A program made the translations under genes and the position numbers. The notes under the pieces are model-generated. The model worked only from the letters and a program-made list of their open reading frames with translations. It searched no databases and was not told where the DNA came from. From Cyclobacteriaceae bacterium (GTDB lineage Bacteria > Bacteroidota > Bacteroidia > Cytophagales > Cyclobacteriaceae), in contig JAFIEW010000030.1 in the NCBI GenBank assembly GCA_020832375.1, forward strand, positions 1 to 36,182: a stretch of 36,182 nucleotides of DNA, written 5' to 3'. Below are positions 8,975-17,665 of this stretch, in pieces. How positions within the stretch are numbered: position 1 is the first letter of the stretch; each line of letters begins with the position of its first letter.

Positions 8975-10603
8975 ATGCCTAAAGGAGTATTTGAAATCCC
9001 CTATCCGGTCAATGAACCGATCAACAGCTACGCTCCCGGTACAGCCGAGCGTGAAAGTTTACAAGCTAAGATCAAAGCGCTTCGATCTCAAGAAATTGAT
9101 GTGCCAATGTATATTGGCTCTGAGGAAGTGCGCACCGACAAGAAAGTGCGCATGAGTCCGCCTCACGACCACAAGCACACTTTGGGTCATTTTCACGAAG
9201 GTGATGCCTCTCACGTTGAGCAAGCGATACGTGCAGCTTTAGGAGCCAAAGAGGCTTGGGCCAATATGAGCTGGGAGCATAGAGCATCGATCTTTTTGAA
9301 AGCTGCAGACCTTATCGCTGGCCCATACCGCGACGAGATGAATGCCGCTACGATGTTAGGACAGTCAAAAAATGCCTACCAAGCTGAAATTGATTCCGCT
9401 TGTGAGATTGTTGACTTTCTAAGGTTCAATGTCCACTACATGCAAGAGATCTATGAGCAGCAGCCGAATAGCGATGCGGGCATGTGGAATCGCGTAGAAC
9501 AGCGTCCATTGGAAGGCTTCGTTTTTGCAATTACCCCATTTAACTTCACCGCTATTGCCGGTAACTTACCCACTGCCCCTGCCATGATGGGTAATACCGT
9601 GGTCTGGAAGCCTGCCTATACACAGGTATATTCCACTGCAGTGCTCATGAAGGTATTTAAAGAAGCGGGTATCCCTGATGGTGTTATCAACCTTGTAATG
9701 GTCGATGGCCCTACAGCCGGAGAGGTTATTTTTAACCACCCAGATTTTGCTGGCCTTCACTTTACAGGTTCTACCAAGGTGTTTAAGCACTTGTGGAAGA
9801 CCATCGGTGCCAATATAGATATTTATAAAACTTACCCGCGCATTGTGGGTGAAACAGGGGGTAAAGACTTTATCGTAGCTCACAAAACAGCCAAGCCAAG
9901 AGAGTTAGCGATTGCCATGCTGCGTGGTGCATTTGAGTTTCAAGGTCAGAAATGTTCTGCCGCTTCCAGAGCTTACATCCCAGACAATCTTTGGGAGGAA
10001 ACGAAAGATCACCTGTTGACTGAGTTGAAAACAGTTAAAATGGGTGGTACTGAAGACTTCTCTAATTTTGTGAATGCGGTAATCGATGAAGCATCTTTCG
10101 ATAAAATAAAAGGTTATATCGACCGCGCGAAGGAAAGTAAGATGTGCGAAATAATAGCCGGTGGCAATTGCGATAAGTCAAAGGGATACTTCATTGAGCC
10201 TACGGTTATTGTGACTACCGACCCTATGTACGAGAGCATGGAAGAAGAGATCTTTGGGCCTGTGTTGACGGTATATGTCTACCACTCAGAAAACTTTGAG
10301 CAGACGCTAGAGCTTGTTGATCAGACTTCACCTTATGCACTTACTGGCGCCATCTTAGCTCAAGATCGCTATGCAATCGAGCTGGCTACCAAGAAGCTGG
10401 TAAATGCGGCAGGTAATTTCTACATCAATGATAAGCCGACGGGAGCAGTAGTGGGTCAGCAACCATTCGGTGGAGCTCGTGGATCTGGTACCAACGACAA
10501 GGCTGGTTCTATGATCAACCTACTCAGATGGGTGAGTCCAAGACTGATAAAAGAAACTTTCGTGCCGCCAGTAGATTACAGATATCCATTCTTAGGAGAG
10601 TAA
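8975..10603 (+). CDS. pruA: L-glutamate gamma-semialdehyde (1-pyrroline-5-carboxylate) dehydrogenase
   Basis: The 542-residue NAD-dependent aldehyde dehydrogenase oxidises glutamate-5-semialdehyde/P5C to glutamate, the second step of proline catabolism. The catalytic nucleophile is Cys327 in FQGQKCSAASRAY and the general base Glu293 in VGETGGKDF. The substrate-binding PFNFTAIAGNLP (188-199) and HFTGSTKVFKHLW (262-274) are typical of the monofunctional P5CDH1/ALDH4 group rather than of the bifunctional PutA. Length matches that group (~540). Proline dehydrogenase is not adjacent. A weak TACTTTAG near 8943 could be its -7 element. A strong hairpin terminator closes the gene. Its product, glutamate, is also the product of PxpABC encoded upstream. 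Confidence 0.95.
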   Translation: MPKGVFEIPYPVNEPINSYAPGTAERESLQAKIKALRSQEIDVPMYIGSEEVRTDKKVRMSPPHDHKHTLGHFHEGDASHVEQAIRAALGAKEAWANMSWEHRASIFLKAADLIAGPYRDEMNAATMLGQSKNAYQAEIDSACEIVDFLRFNVHYMQEIYEQQPNSDAGMWNRVEQRPLEGFVFAITPFNFTAIAGNLPTAPAMMGNTVVWKPAYTQVYSTAVLMKVFKEAGIPDGVINLVMVDGPTAGEVIFNHPDFAGLHFTGSTKVFKHLWKTIGANIDIYKTYPRIVGETGGKDFIVAHKTAKPRELAIAMLRGAFEFQGQKCSAASRAYIPDNLWEETKDHLLTELKTVKMGGTEDFSNFVNAVIDEASFDKIKGYIDRAKESKMCEIIAGGNCDKSKGYFIEPTVIVTTDPMYESMEEEIFGPVLTVYVYHSENFEQTLELVDQTSPYALTGAILAQDRYAIELATKKLVNAAGNFYINDKPTGAVVGQQPFGGARGSGTNDKAGSMINLLRWVSPRLIKETFVPPVDYRYPFLGE

Positions 10604-10607
10604 AAAT

Positions 10608-10645
10608 AAACCCGAAGCTTTAAAAACTTCGGGTTTATTCTTTTT
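10608..10645. terminator. Bidirectional terminator between pruA and the peroxiredoxin gene
   Basis: A perfect 10-bp stem, AAACCCGAAG (10608-10617) with CTTCGGGTTT (10627-10636), encloses a 9-nt loop. ATTCTTTTT follows on the plus strand and TTTATTTTT on the minus strand, so it can serve both converging genes. Confidence 0.85.
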
Positions 10646-10666
10646 AGCGTGAGATGAGACTGTGAC
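10637..10666 (+). repeat. Dispersed motif copy I, directly after the pruA terminator
   Basis: CTTTTTAGCGTGAGATGAG followed by ACTGTGACT matches the family pattern (T-run, GCGTGGGATGAG, AATAGTAGTCGACT), in the same orientation relative to transcription as the copy at 21326-21365. Confidence 0.45.
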
Positions 10667-10711
10667 TTTATGAATACAACCCACATCTACCTATAACGCA
10701 TGCCAATGGAC

Positions 10712-11347
10712 TTACTTCTTAGGTGGCTGGGTTGTTCTTAAGTAAGGGCGGATAGTTTTGTATCCTGGGAAGCGCTTTTCAGCCTCTTCATTACTTACCG
10801 AAGGTGCAATTACCACATCTTCACCTTCCTTCCAGTCGGCAGGAGTGGCTAATTGATGGTGTGCTGTCAACTGTAAGCTATCAATTACGCGGATTAATTC
10901 ATCGAAATTTCTACCGGTTGATGGCGGATAAGTCAATGTTAGCTTGATCTTCTTATCGGGCCCAATTACGAATACAGATCGTACCGTTGCTTTTTCTGAA
11001 GCATTCGGATGGATCATATCATATAGCTCAGCTACCTTGCGATCCTCATCGGCAATGATGGGGAAGTTGACTGTAGTATTTTGCGTATCGTTGATATCTT
11101 TCACCCATTCGATATGATCGCCAAGTGGGTCTACACTCAGCGCAAGTACTTTTACATTTCTTTCTTCGAATTGGGCTTTAAGCTTTGCTGTTCTTCCAAG
11201 TTCAGTAGTACATACAGGCGTGAAGTCTGCAGGGTGAGAAAACAATACTCCCCAAGAGTCACCTAGCCAATCATGAAATTGGATGTCTCCTTCGGTCGTT
11301 TTTGCTTTGAAATCTGGGGCAATATCCCCGAGTCTTAAATGTGCCAT
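10712..11347 (-). CDS. Peroxiredoxin of the 1-Cys (Prx6) type
   Basis: The 211-residue thioredoxin-fold peroxidase reduces hydrogen peroxide and organic hydroperoxides. The peroxidatic Cys46 lies in HPADFTPVCTTELGR (38-52) with the conserved Pro, Thr and Arg of the active site. There is no second cysteine in the protein, and the C-terminal extension (ATPADWKEGEDVVIAPSVS, then GYKTIRPYLR) is the arm found in Prx6-type enzymes, so I call it 1-Cys. Length fits (210-220). It is cytoplasmic, with no signal peptide. A 19-bp perfect palindrome lies 24 bp upstream of its start codon, and an Rrf2-family regulator is the next gene upstream on the same strand. Oxidative or redox control is therefore plausible but unproven. 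It converges on pruA at a shared terminator. Confidence 0.95.
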   Translation of the reverse strand: MAHLRLGDIAPDFKAKTTEGDIQFHDWLGDSWGVLFSHPADFTPVCTTELGRTAKLKAQFEERNVKVLALSVDPLGDHIEWVKDINDTQNTTVNFPIIADEDRKVAELYDMIHPNASEKATVRSVFVIGPDKKIKLTLTYPPSTGRNFDELIRVIDSLQLTAHHQLATPADWKEGEDVVIAPSVSNEEAEKRFPGYKTIRPYLRTTQPPKK

Positions 11348-11370
11348 AACAAAGTGTTTCTAAATTTTAA

Positions 11371-11389
11371 TCCTATAAATCTTATAGGA
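11371..11389. promoter_or_regulatory. Perfect palindrome upstream of the peroxiredoxin gene, candidate operator
   Basis: TCCTATAA-ATC-TTATAGGA: two 8-bp arms around 3 bp, ending 24 bp before the peroxiredoxin ATG (11347). No T-run follows, so it is unlikely to be a terminator. The adjacent rrf2-type gene is the obvious candidate regulator, but this is inference. Confidence 0.5.
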
Positions 11390-11698
11390 GTTAAACTCAA
11401 AGGAAATATCTTTGTTTCAATTATGAGCTTTTTTCGCAAAAAGAGACTTCAGTTTTTTAAATTTACGCTTATCCGCAATTACATAAATAGATATACGCTT
11501 TGAAAAAACACAAATGCTTAGGTTGTGACACCCTTTCAGGGCTCATGCTTTCTACTTTTCAAAGGCTTCACCCTGTGCTATGCTATATTGCGCCTTCAGC
11601 GCTTTTGAGGAATAATAGTTCATTTCAAACTTAAGGTGCAAACAAGCGGATATGTATATTTAAATTTATCCGTCAGTCCATCTTATCGATATAAAAAA
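11390..11698. other. Intergenic region between the Rrf2 and peroxiredoxin genes, with a repeat-like segment
   Basis: No gene is seen. About 11525-11610 holds three related short blocks, ACACCCTTTCAGGGCT, CTTCACCCTGTGCT and GCGCCTTCAGCGCTT, each partly self-complementary, with CTATGCTATATT between them. This resembles the degenerate intergenic repeats common in Bacteroidota. The rest is AT-rich. No clean terminator for the rrf2 gene is visible. Confidence 0.35.
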
Positions 11699-12118
11699 TT
11701 ATTTTTCGTTTTTGACTAGCTCTTCTAAAGTGGCGGCTCCTAGTATTTCAAGAGTTGCATCACGAACCTGTAGGGCTACCTTCCTGATGCTACAGTTATT
11801 TTCGTCTAGGCACTCCTCGCATGTATCGTAAAAGTTAAGGCTTACGCAGGGCAATAAAGCTATAGGCCCGTCTAATAGCCGCATAATGTCAGACATTTTG
11901 ATTTCGCTAGCCTTTACATTTAATTGATAACCGCCCATTTTACCTTTTTTACTTTTAAGGATTCCTCCTGTGCGAAGGTCATTGAGAATTGCCTCTAAGA
12001 ACTTGACTGAAATTTTTTGACTTTCAGCAATCTGACTTACTGGAAGTGGCCTTTCCTCTGACTCTTTTGCCAGATAGATCAGCGCTTTTAATCCATATTT
12101 CGCTTTTTTCGATAGCAA
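11699..12118 (-). CDS. Rrf2-family transcriptional regulator
   Basis: The 139-residue protein has an N-terminal winged helix-turn-helix (MLSKKAKYGLKALIYLA, then PLPVSQIAESQKISVKFLE as the recognition region) and the GGILKSKKGKMGGYQL wing typical of Rrf2/IscR/NsrR/CymR regulators. Four cysteines (91, 100, 103, 109; pattern LPC, DTCEEC, NNCS) sit where IscR and NsrR hold an Fe-S cluster. It may therefore sense iron-sulfur status, NO or oxidants, although ligands differ between subgroups. No cysteine-biosynthesis or isc/suf genes adjoin. It lies upstream of the peroxiredoxin gene on the same strand with 351 bp between, and a palindrome precedes that gene. A 17-bp inverted repeat TAAGCT-AGTTG-AGCTTA lies at 12152-12168, 34 bp upstream of its own start, and may be an autoregulatory site. 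Confidence 0.92.
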   Translation of the reverse strand: MLSKKAKYGLKALIYLAKESEERPLPVSQIAESQKISVKFLEAILNDLRTGGILKSKKGKMGGYQLNVKASEIKMSDIMRLLDGPIALLPCVSLNFYDTCEECLDENNCSIRKVALQVRDATLEILGAATLEELVKNEK

Positions 12119-12151
12119 TTGGTTTCTATTTTGATGAGCTGTTTATTTCTG

Positions 12152-12168
12152 TAAGCTAGTTGAGCTTA
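12152..12168. promoter_or_regulatory. Inverted repeat upstream of the rrf2-type gene
   Basis: TAAGCT-AGTTG-AGCTTA: perfect 6-bp arms, 34 bp before the start codon at 12118. It could be an autoregulatory operator. Its sequence does not clearly match the palindrome at 11371-11389, which weakens a shared-regulator reading. Confidence 0.3.
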
Positions 12169-12272
12169 TCACAAAAGTACCAAGTATTTGATGTATCTGA
12201 AAGTATGCTGATTGATTCATCAAAATTCAGCGACTTTATGCAGATGGACTTCATTTAATCTGAAAAGGAAGG

Positions 12273-12304
12273 TACTACTATCTTCATCCCACGAAAAAAG
12301 AAAA
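12273..12304 (+). repeat. Dispersed motif copy A, just beyond the terminator of the tricorn-like gene
   Basis: TACTACTATCTTCATCCCAC followed by GAAAAAAG. Read on the minus strand it follows the terminator hairpin of the gene at 12363-15623: T-run, CGTGGGATGA, AGATAGTAGTA. Confidence 0.5.
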
Positions 12305-12330
12305 CCCCAAGCAAATACTTAGGGTTTTCT
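12295..12330 (-). terminator. Intrinsic terminator of the tricorn-like protease gene
   Basis: AAAACCC-C-AAG (12301-12311) pairs with CTT-A-GGGTTTT (12318-12328) around CAAATA with one internal mismatch. On the minus strand the stem is followed by CTTTTTTCG, giving the U-tract. It lies 35 bp past the stop codon. Confidence 0.8.
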
Positions 12331-12362
12331 GTATAGGTGTTATTTTGAATTGTTCTTAACTT

Positions 12363-15300
12363 TTATTTTTCATCATCATAGCCATCAGGACGCACCCATC
12401 TTACTGGTGCTGCTGGCTCGGGCTTTAATTCAAAAGCTTCGGTTTCGAGTAGTTTAAGCGCTTCTTTTACTGCACGCTCAAGCTGGGCATCACCACCCTC
12501 TACAGCGATCTTAGGCTCATCGATTACTTCGATGTCGGGTGCCACTCCTTCACCTTCTACGGCCCACTCACCGTCGGTATCGAAGAAGCCACCTCGCGGT
12601 GCTACCATTCTACCACCGTCTACGAAGCGAGGGGTATCCCAAGTACCTACAAGGCCACCCCAGGTGCGCGTACCTACCAACGGGCCGATCGACTTTTTAT
12701 GGAACATATAGGGCAACAAGTCGCCGCCAGAGCCTGCGCGTTCATTGATAATCATCACCTTCGGACCCCAAATGCCAGCTATTGGCGAAGTCCATGGGCG
12801 GTTGTCGCCAGCTTTGCTGTTGAAGTAGCCAACAGGCTCTCTGGTGAGGATGTCGATGATATAGTCAGCTGCTGAGCCACCGCCATTGTTGCGCTCGTCG
12901 AGAACGACGCCTTGCTTATCTTGCTGAGAGAAGTAGTAGCGGTTGAAGCTCGTAAAGCCTGGCCCGCTGGTATTTGGAATGTACACATAAGCTAACTTAC
13001 CATCTGATAGGGCGTCTACTTTGCGGCGATTGCCTTCTACCCAGTCGATATAGCGGAGGCTATTTTCACTGGCTACTGGATTCACTAGCATGGTCACTGC
13101 ACCCTCTGCTGTAGGGCGGCTATTGACAGTGAGCCGAATGGTACGACCTGCCGTTTGGGCGAGATGCTCGTAAATATTTTCCTCCTCGGTGATTTCCCTA
13201 CCCTCAATCGAAATGATGTAGTCGCCTTCTTTCACCTTCATGCCGGGTACGGCCAATGGCGCAGAAATATTAGGATTCCAATCTTCACCGCTATAGATTT
13301 TTTGGATGCGATACCGTCCATCAGCGAGCTCAAAGTCAGCGCCTAGTAGGCCTACCGGCACGCGATTTACATTGGGCATATCTCCGCCTGACACATAAGA
13401 GTGACCAATAGAAACCTCACCGCTCAGAATTTCTATAAGGTAGTTGAGGTCTCTGCGATGGTGCACATGGTCGAGCCATGGCTCATACCAGTTGTATACT
13501 TTTTCCCAAGGAGCTCCGTGCACATTGTCCACATAAAGGAAGTCACGCATGAAGCGCCAGCCTTCCTTAAACATTTGACGGTATTCTTCATGAGGCACCA
13601 CCTTCATTTTGGCGGAAACCTTGATCTTATCATCAGGCTTTGGCTTCGATTTGGTGCCGCTGATACTCCAGCTCCCAGATGTTTGAAAGAGCGTATGCTC
13701 CCCATTTTTCGAAACTACCATCGCACTCACCCCTGACAGGAAGTCTTCTGCTTTTTCTTTTTTCACATCGTATTGATGTACTTTCAAGCCTGTTTCGTTA
13801 GGAATCGATTCAGCAATGAACAATTGGTGCTTACCCGCACTTTTGATAAAAGGATAGTTTCGTGCTGGCAATTTGAGAGCGACCACTCGCTTTTGAATGC
13901 CATCAAAGTCGATGCTCGCGGCTTTCTCCTCTTTTGCATCCTTCGCTTTTTTCTTCTTTTTCTCCTCCTCCTTCTCTTCTTCTTTTTGGGCTTCCTCCTC
14001 GTCGCTTGTTGGAATGTTATGAGCTTTACCATCCGCTGTGAGCACCAAAGCATAAAGGCTTCGAGTGGTCTGTGGGTCATAAGAGCTCATGTCCAGCCAT
14101 CCTGTATTTAGACCGTAGTTGGTGCTGGCCAAAAAGTATAAGTATTCACCTGACTGATCCCAAGCTGCAGAAGTGGCATCTGCTAGACCATCAGATACTT
14201 GATGGCGATTATCGCTTTGAGTGTCATAGATCCATATTGCTTTGAAGTGACTATTCTGTTGCTTTTCGTATGCAATGTATCGGCTGTCAGGCGACCAATT
14301 GGGATTCATGGTTCTGTTGGGATGTGCAAATCCATCAGTGTCCACTTTTTTAACACGACCCGTGCCTAGGTCGATATACCAAAGGTTGTAGTGGGTATCG
14401 GTGAAGCTGATCATTTTACCGTTAGGCGACCAGTCGGGGGTAAAGTAGAAGCTAGGTTGCTCTTCGTCGAGATCGTAGTATTTGCGATCTTGTCCGAATT
14501 GGTCGGCAACTACCAGTTGGTATTCTCCGCTTTCATCAGTAAACCATGCGATCTTATCGCCTTCAGGTGACCAAATAGGGTAGCGGTCTGCGGCATTGCT
14601 GCTTTCGGTGAGGTTGCGCCAGCTTCCTTCTTCTTTGGGGAAGGTGAAAATGTCACCCCTATATTCGAAGAGGGCGCGTTTTCCATTGGGAGAGACCTGT
14701 GGATTGAGAACCTTGCTTCCTGTAACCTCATCCCACCTTGCTCTACTGAAGTTAAGGTCTCCCTGCACATTTATTTCTAGCTGCTGGGTAGATTTATTGG
14801 CTGTATTAAGCAAGTGGAGGTATCCACCCTGTTCGTAAGCAATTTCAGTACCATTGGCGCTGAGGCTTTTCACATCAAATTTTTTGTGAAAGGTGATTTG
14901 CTCTTCTTCACCGGTATTGATGTCGTAGCTCCATATATTGCTCGCTAAGTCCCTTTCTGATAGGTAGTAGATTTTCTCACCTACCCACACAGGGTAGAGA
15001 TGACGCTCTTTATCAGGCTGAGGGGTTCTGATTAGATCAAAGGTTTCGAGGTTTAAAATCCAAATGGGCATCGCCTGTCCACCTCTATAGTTTCTCCATT
15101 CGGGATCCCAAGAGCTGATGGGAGTGTAGGCAAGATGTTTGCCATCGGGTGATATCTCCCCGTAGGTAGCTCGGATGTCTACCAATACGTTTGGGTATCC
15201 ACCTTCTGGTGAGACGGTGTAAAGTTGTGATATTTTAGTGGGGTGTCCTCTTCTACCTGTGCGAAATAAAATGTCGCCTTCGGGTGTCCAGCCTTCCACA

Positions 15301-15623
15301 AAGTCGGGACCAGGGTGATAGGTTACTCGCTTAGGAGTGCCACCCGTTACAGGAACGGTGTATACATCAATATTGCCATCATATTCAGCACTAAAGGCAA
15401 TGGTTTTGCTGTCTTTAGAGAAATGCGGCGCAGACTCGTATCCTTCAAAAGTAGTGAGCCTTACAGCATCTCCGCCTGACTTAGGCGCGCGCCAAAGGTC
15501 ATTGGCATGAATGAATACCACATACTCATCTGAAAGGGTAGGCTGTCGGAGAACCCTTGTGCCTTGGGCGGCTAGCTCTAGGATTACAAAAGTTAGCGAC
15601 AATGCCAAAAGTAGTTTTTTCAT
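12363..15623 (-). CDS. Tricorn-like S41 protease with PD40 propeller and PDZ domain, secreted
   Basis: The 1086-residue protein starts with a signal peptide (MKKLLLALSLTFVILELAAQ). The first ~530 residues carry repeated PD40/WD40-like propeller blades (for example SPDGKHLAY, SPNGKMISF, SPDSRYIAYE). A highly charged Glu/Lys linker follows at about 540-570. Then come a tricorn core, a PDZ domain near 770-840 (GDYIISIEGREI), and a C-terminal S41-type serine protease lobe with His741 (SIGHSYVSGG) and nucleophile Ser965 in NERAGSGGDLLPY. The late GEWAVEGEGVAPDIEV matches the tricorn acidic region. Archaeal tricorn is cytosolic and degrades peptides; Bacteroidota versions such as this are exported, so periplasmic peptide degradation is inferred. 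It is monocistronic: terminator 35 bp downstream, 425 bp of shared upstream region. Confidence 0.93.
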   Translation of the reverse strand: MKKLLLALSLTFVILELAAQGTRVLRQPTLSDEYVVFIHANDLWRAPKSGGDAVRLTTFEGYESAPHFSKDSKTIAFSAEYDGNIDVYTVPVTGGTPKRVTYHPGPDFVEGWTPEGDILFRTGRRGHPTKISQLYTVSPEGGYPNVLVDIRATYGEISPDGKHLAYTPISSWDPEWRNYRGGQAMPIWILNLETFDLIRTPQPDKERHLYPVWVGEKIYYLSERDLASNIWSYDINTGEEEQITFHKKFDVKSLSANGTEIAYEQGGYLHLLNTANKSTQQLEINVQGDLNFSRARWDEVTGSKVLNPQVSPNGKRALFEYRGDIFTFPKEEGSWRNLTESSNAADRYPIWSPEGDKIAWFTDESGEYQLVVADQFGQDRKYYDLDEEQPSFYFTPDWSPNGKMISFTDTHYNLWYIDLGTGRVKKVDTDGFAHPNRTMNPNWSPDSRYIAYEKQQNSHFKAIWIYDTQSDNRHQVSDGLADATSAAWDQSGEYLYFLASTNYGLNTGWLDMSSYDPQTTRSLYALVLTADGKAHNIPTSDEEEAQKEEEKEEEKKKKKAKDAKEEKAASIDFDGIQKRVVALKLPARNYPFIKSAGKHQLFIAESIPNETGLKVHQYDVKKEKAEDFLSGVSAMVVSKNGEHTLFQTSGSWSISGTKSKPKPDDKIKVSAKMKVVPHEEYRQMFKEGWRFMRDFLYVDNVHGAPWEKVYNWYEPWLDHVHHRRDLNYLIEILSGEVSIGHSYVSGGDMPNVNRVPVGLLGADFELADGRYRIQKIYSGEDWNPNISAPLAVPGMKVKEGDYIISIEGREITEEENIYEHLAQTAGRTIRLTVNSRPTAEGAVTMLVNPVASENSLRYIDWVEGNRRKVDALSDGKLAYVYIPNTSGPGFTSFNRYYFSQQDKQGVVLDERNNGGGSAADYIIDILTREPVGYFNSKAGDNRPWTSPIAGIWGPKVMIINERAGSGGDLLPYMFHKKSIGPLVGTRTWGGLVGTWDTPRFVDGGRMVAPRGGFFDTDGEWAVEGEGVAPDIEVIDEPKIAVEGGDAQLERAVKEALKLLETEAFELKPEPAAPVRWVRPDGYDDEK

Positions 15624-15636
15624 TTTGTTAGAATGG

Positions 15637-15665
15637 TTTTAGTTTAAGTGGGAATGAGAATCAAG
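15637..15665 (+). repeat. Dispersed motif copy G (degenerate)
   Basis: TTTTAGTTTAAGTGGGAATG then AGAATCAAG: matches the GTGGGAATGAGAAT core but has a poor T-run and no AGTCGACT. It is the weakest member of the set and is not near a terminator. Confidence 0.3.
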
Positions 15666-15933
15666 CACGTTTTGCTCTTAAGTTCATGCTCAATTTACCA
15701 AATATGGGTTTGATAAAGGAGCTTTTTTACACGAACGCATTCGAATGGGACTGGAAAGGAGTTGGTTGGATAGCGAAAAATATTCTTAGCTGGTAGATTA
15801 GTAATCATCTCAACTTTTGAAAGTTGGTTGTGCAGCAACTCTTTTGAAAAAAATCAATTTTGATACGTTAGTTTTATGTGTCTGATTTTCAGTTTTTTAT
15901 GAATAAATACCTAACCTATGTTAATTCTCTTCG

Positions 15934-15941
15934 TATTTTTG
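15934..15941 (+). promoter_or_regulatory. Candidate -7 element for the first BamA-like gene
   Basis: TATTTTTG fits the Bacteroidota -7 consensus TAnnTTTG. It would give a 5' untranslated leader of about 100 nt before ATG 16049. No clear -33 element is seen. Confidence 0.35.
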
Positions 15942-16048
15942 CAAGTAAATTGATAATGTACAAATGCGCTTCTATACCTCACCTACAGTTCGATCATCAA
16001 TTTTTAAAAACTAAATAATCTACACACACATAAAATATTTCTGATAAC

Positions 16049-17602
16049 ATGAAAAAAGCTCTATTGCTAGCCATTACACTTTTTTGTATTCAAATCGCAG
16101 TAGCTCAAGAAGACGTATTTAATCCACCAACAGCTAAAGAAAGAGATCTTAGAGAGCAAAACCGCTATCGCCTACAAATAGCGGATACCATTACCACCCC
16201 TTTCAATATTGACTCTCGAAAGCGACTAAGTGAGGATGATATTTTGACTAAAAAAGAGGGCTTTTTTGTGACAGGCTTTCCTGATGTAGAAGTTGACCCT
16301 ATTCGAGGTTTGGGTATTGGGGGAAGAGCCTTTTTTTACCAGAATCGCGATGCACAAGATCCATTCTTTTACTATACACCTTACCGATATCGACTTTCAA
16401 CGGATTTTAAATATTTCACCAACGGACGATTGCAAGGAGGATTCAATCTTGACGTACCTTATATCTTCAATAGTCCCTGGCGCTTGAGAGTAGATGCTCT
16501 TTACGAATTTGACCCTAACTTCCAGTATTTTGGTATAGGTGAGCAAAGTAAGCGGTCTTTAGAGGAGATGAATTCAGCTAGGACGGGTCAGCCTTCCCCT
16601 AGTTTCAACACGATTGACTCTTATTTAGACAATCTGTCGAGAGCTAGCGTTCGCAATGGAGGCTTCGCTACCAATACCCACTACAATGAAATTGAAATAG
16701 AAGAGATGCTTTATAACCTTCTCGGCGAAAGGGTGTGGTATGGGGGTAGACTACGATTTATGTTTGGCTACGAAATGCTCTTTACAAGAACCAATGACTG
16801 GTCGGGTAGAATAGCCGAAGAGGCTTTCCTTTCTGATGGTACGAGAGTAGAAGCGCTCAATGAGCAAACGCTCATCAATAAAGATGCGATTGCTCGAACC
16901 GGAGATGGCAGCACAGATGGGAGTAAGTGGGACCGCTTCAATATAGGAGGTGTTAACGAGATTGGAAATACCGACTGGTTTTTTACATCTATGCTGGCAG
17001 GTGCCTTAATTTGGGATACTAGAGATTTAGAGCCTGATCCATCAGAGGGTGTTTTTCTTCAATATTCGCATGAGTACTCTGCTCCTTGGTTAGGTTCACA
17101 GTTTGACTTCAATAAATTCATGGTTCAGGGTCAGTATTTTAATACCGTCGCTCGCTGGAGGGGAGGTAAAAGCCGCTTGACGCTCGCCGGTATGGCTTCT
17201 ATTGGATACGTATGGGGAAGTAGTATCAACTGGCTAGAGATGTTTGACCTTTCCTCACAAGCCGAAGCTGGAGGAATCAACGTGCTCGGTGGCGATCGAT
17301 CACTAAGAGCTTTCCGGGAGTCGCGATTTGTAGCACCTGCCATTGGATTAATTAATTTGGAGGCAAGATTTAGACTTTATGATTTCAATATGCTTAATCA
17401 GCACTTTGCTTTAGGCCTGCAGCCTTTTTATGATATGGGTAGAGGATGGGACGATTTAAGCCGTGTTGGTTTCGATGGTTGGAGAGGTGCACCCGGTATC
17501 GGTGGCCGCATTGCTTGGAATCAGTCTACCGTTGTGAGACTCGACTTTGCAAGTGGCGCTGAAGGATCGCAGTTCTTCTTTGGCTTCGGACATATTTTTT
17601 AG
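16049..17602 (+). CDS. BamA/TamA-like outer membrane beta-barrel protein, paralogue 1
   Basis: The 517-residue protein has a signal peptide (MKKALLLAITLFCIQIAVAQ) and ends in FFFGFGHIF, with the terminal aromatic residue typical of outer membrane barrels inserted by BAM. The conserved block GFFVTGFPDVEVDPIRGLGI (~70-90) and the C-terminal GRIAWNQSTVVRLDFASGAE resemble the Omp85/surface-antigen (D15-like) barrels found as short stand-alone proteins in Bacteroidota. No long POTRA array is present, only about 60 residues before the barrel-like region. The gene at 19712 encodes a near-copy of the same length. mgtE sits between the two. Substrate or function cannot be read; association with Mg transport is inferred from position only. 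The first terminator-like hairpin is 266 nt past the stop. Confidence 0.85.
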   Translation: MKKALLLAITLFCIQIAVAQEDVFNPPTAKERDLREQNRYRLQIADTITTPFNIDSRKRLSEDDILTKKEGFFVTGFPDVEVDPIRGLGIGGRAFFYQNRDAQDPFFYYTPYRYRLSTDFKYFTNGRLQGGFNLDVPYIFNSPWRLRVDALYEFDPNFQYFGIGEQSKRSLEEMNSARTGQPSPSFNTIDSYLDNLSRASVRNGGFATNTHYNEIEIEEMLYNLLGERVWYGGRLRFMFGYEMLFTRTNDWSGRIAEEAFLSDGTRVEALNEQTLINKDAIARTGDGSTDGSKWDRFNIGGVNEIGNTDWFFTSMLAGALIWDTRDLEPDPSEGVFLQYSHEYSAPWLGSQFDFNKFMVQGQYFNTVARWRGGKSRLTLAGMASIGYVWGSSINWLEMFDLSSQAEAGGINVLGGDRSLRAFRESRFVAPAIGLINLEARFRLYDFNMLNQHFALGLQPFYDMGRGWDDLSRVGFDGWRGAPGIGGRIAWNQSTVVRLDFASGAEGSQFFFGFGHIF

Positions 17603-17665
17603 GCTTGAACCTGATATTTTACCATTGGTAATTTAACCCGAAATATGCATTAGAATTTCTATTCC

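Larger units (their letters stand above)
15624..16048. other. Divergent intergenic region between the tricorn-like gene and the first BamA-like gene
   Basis: 425 bp between divergent starts. It contains TATTTTTG at 15934-15941, a match to the TAnnTTTG -7 element, and a weak dispersed-motif copy near the tricorn start (15637-15665). Nothing else stands out; there is no hairpin with a T-run and no small gene. Confidence 0.4.

Noticed and set aside
13784-14111. Frames of ~100 codons on both strands around the tricorn-like gene linker
   Set aside because: They arise from the biased codons of the Glu/Lys-rich linker of the protease gene and have no signal of their own.
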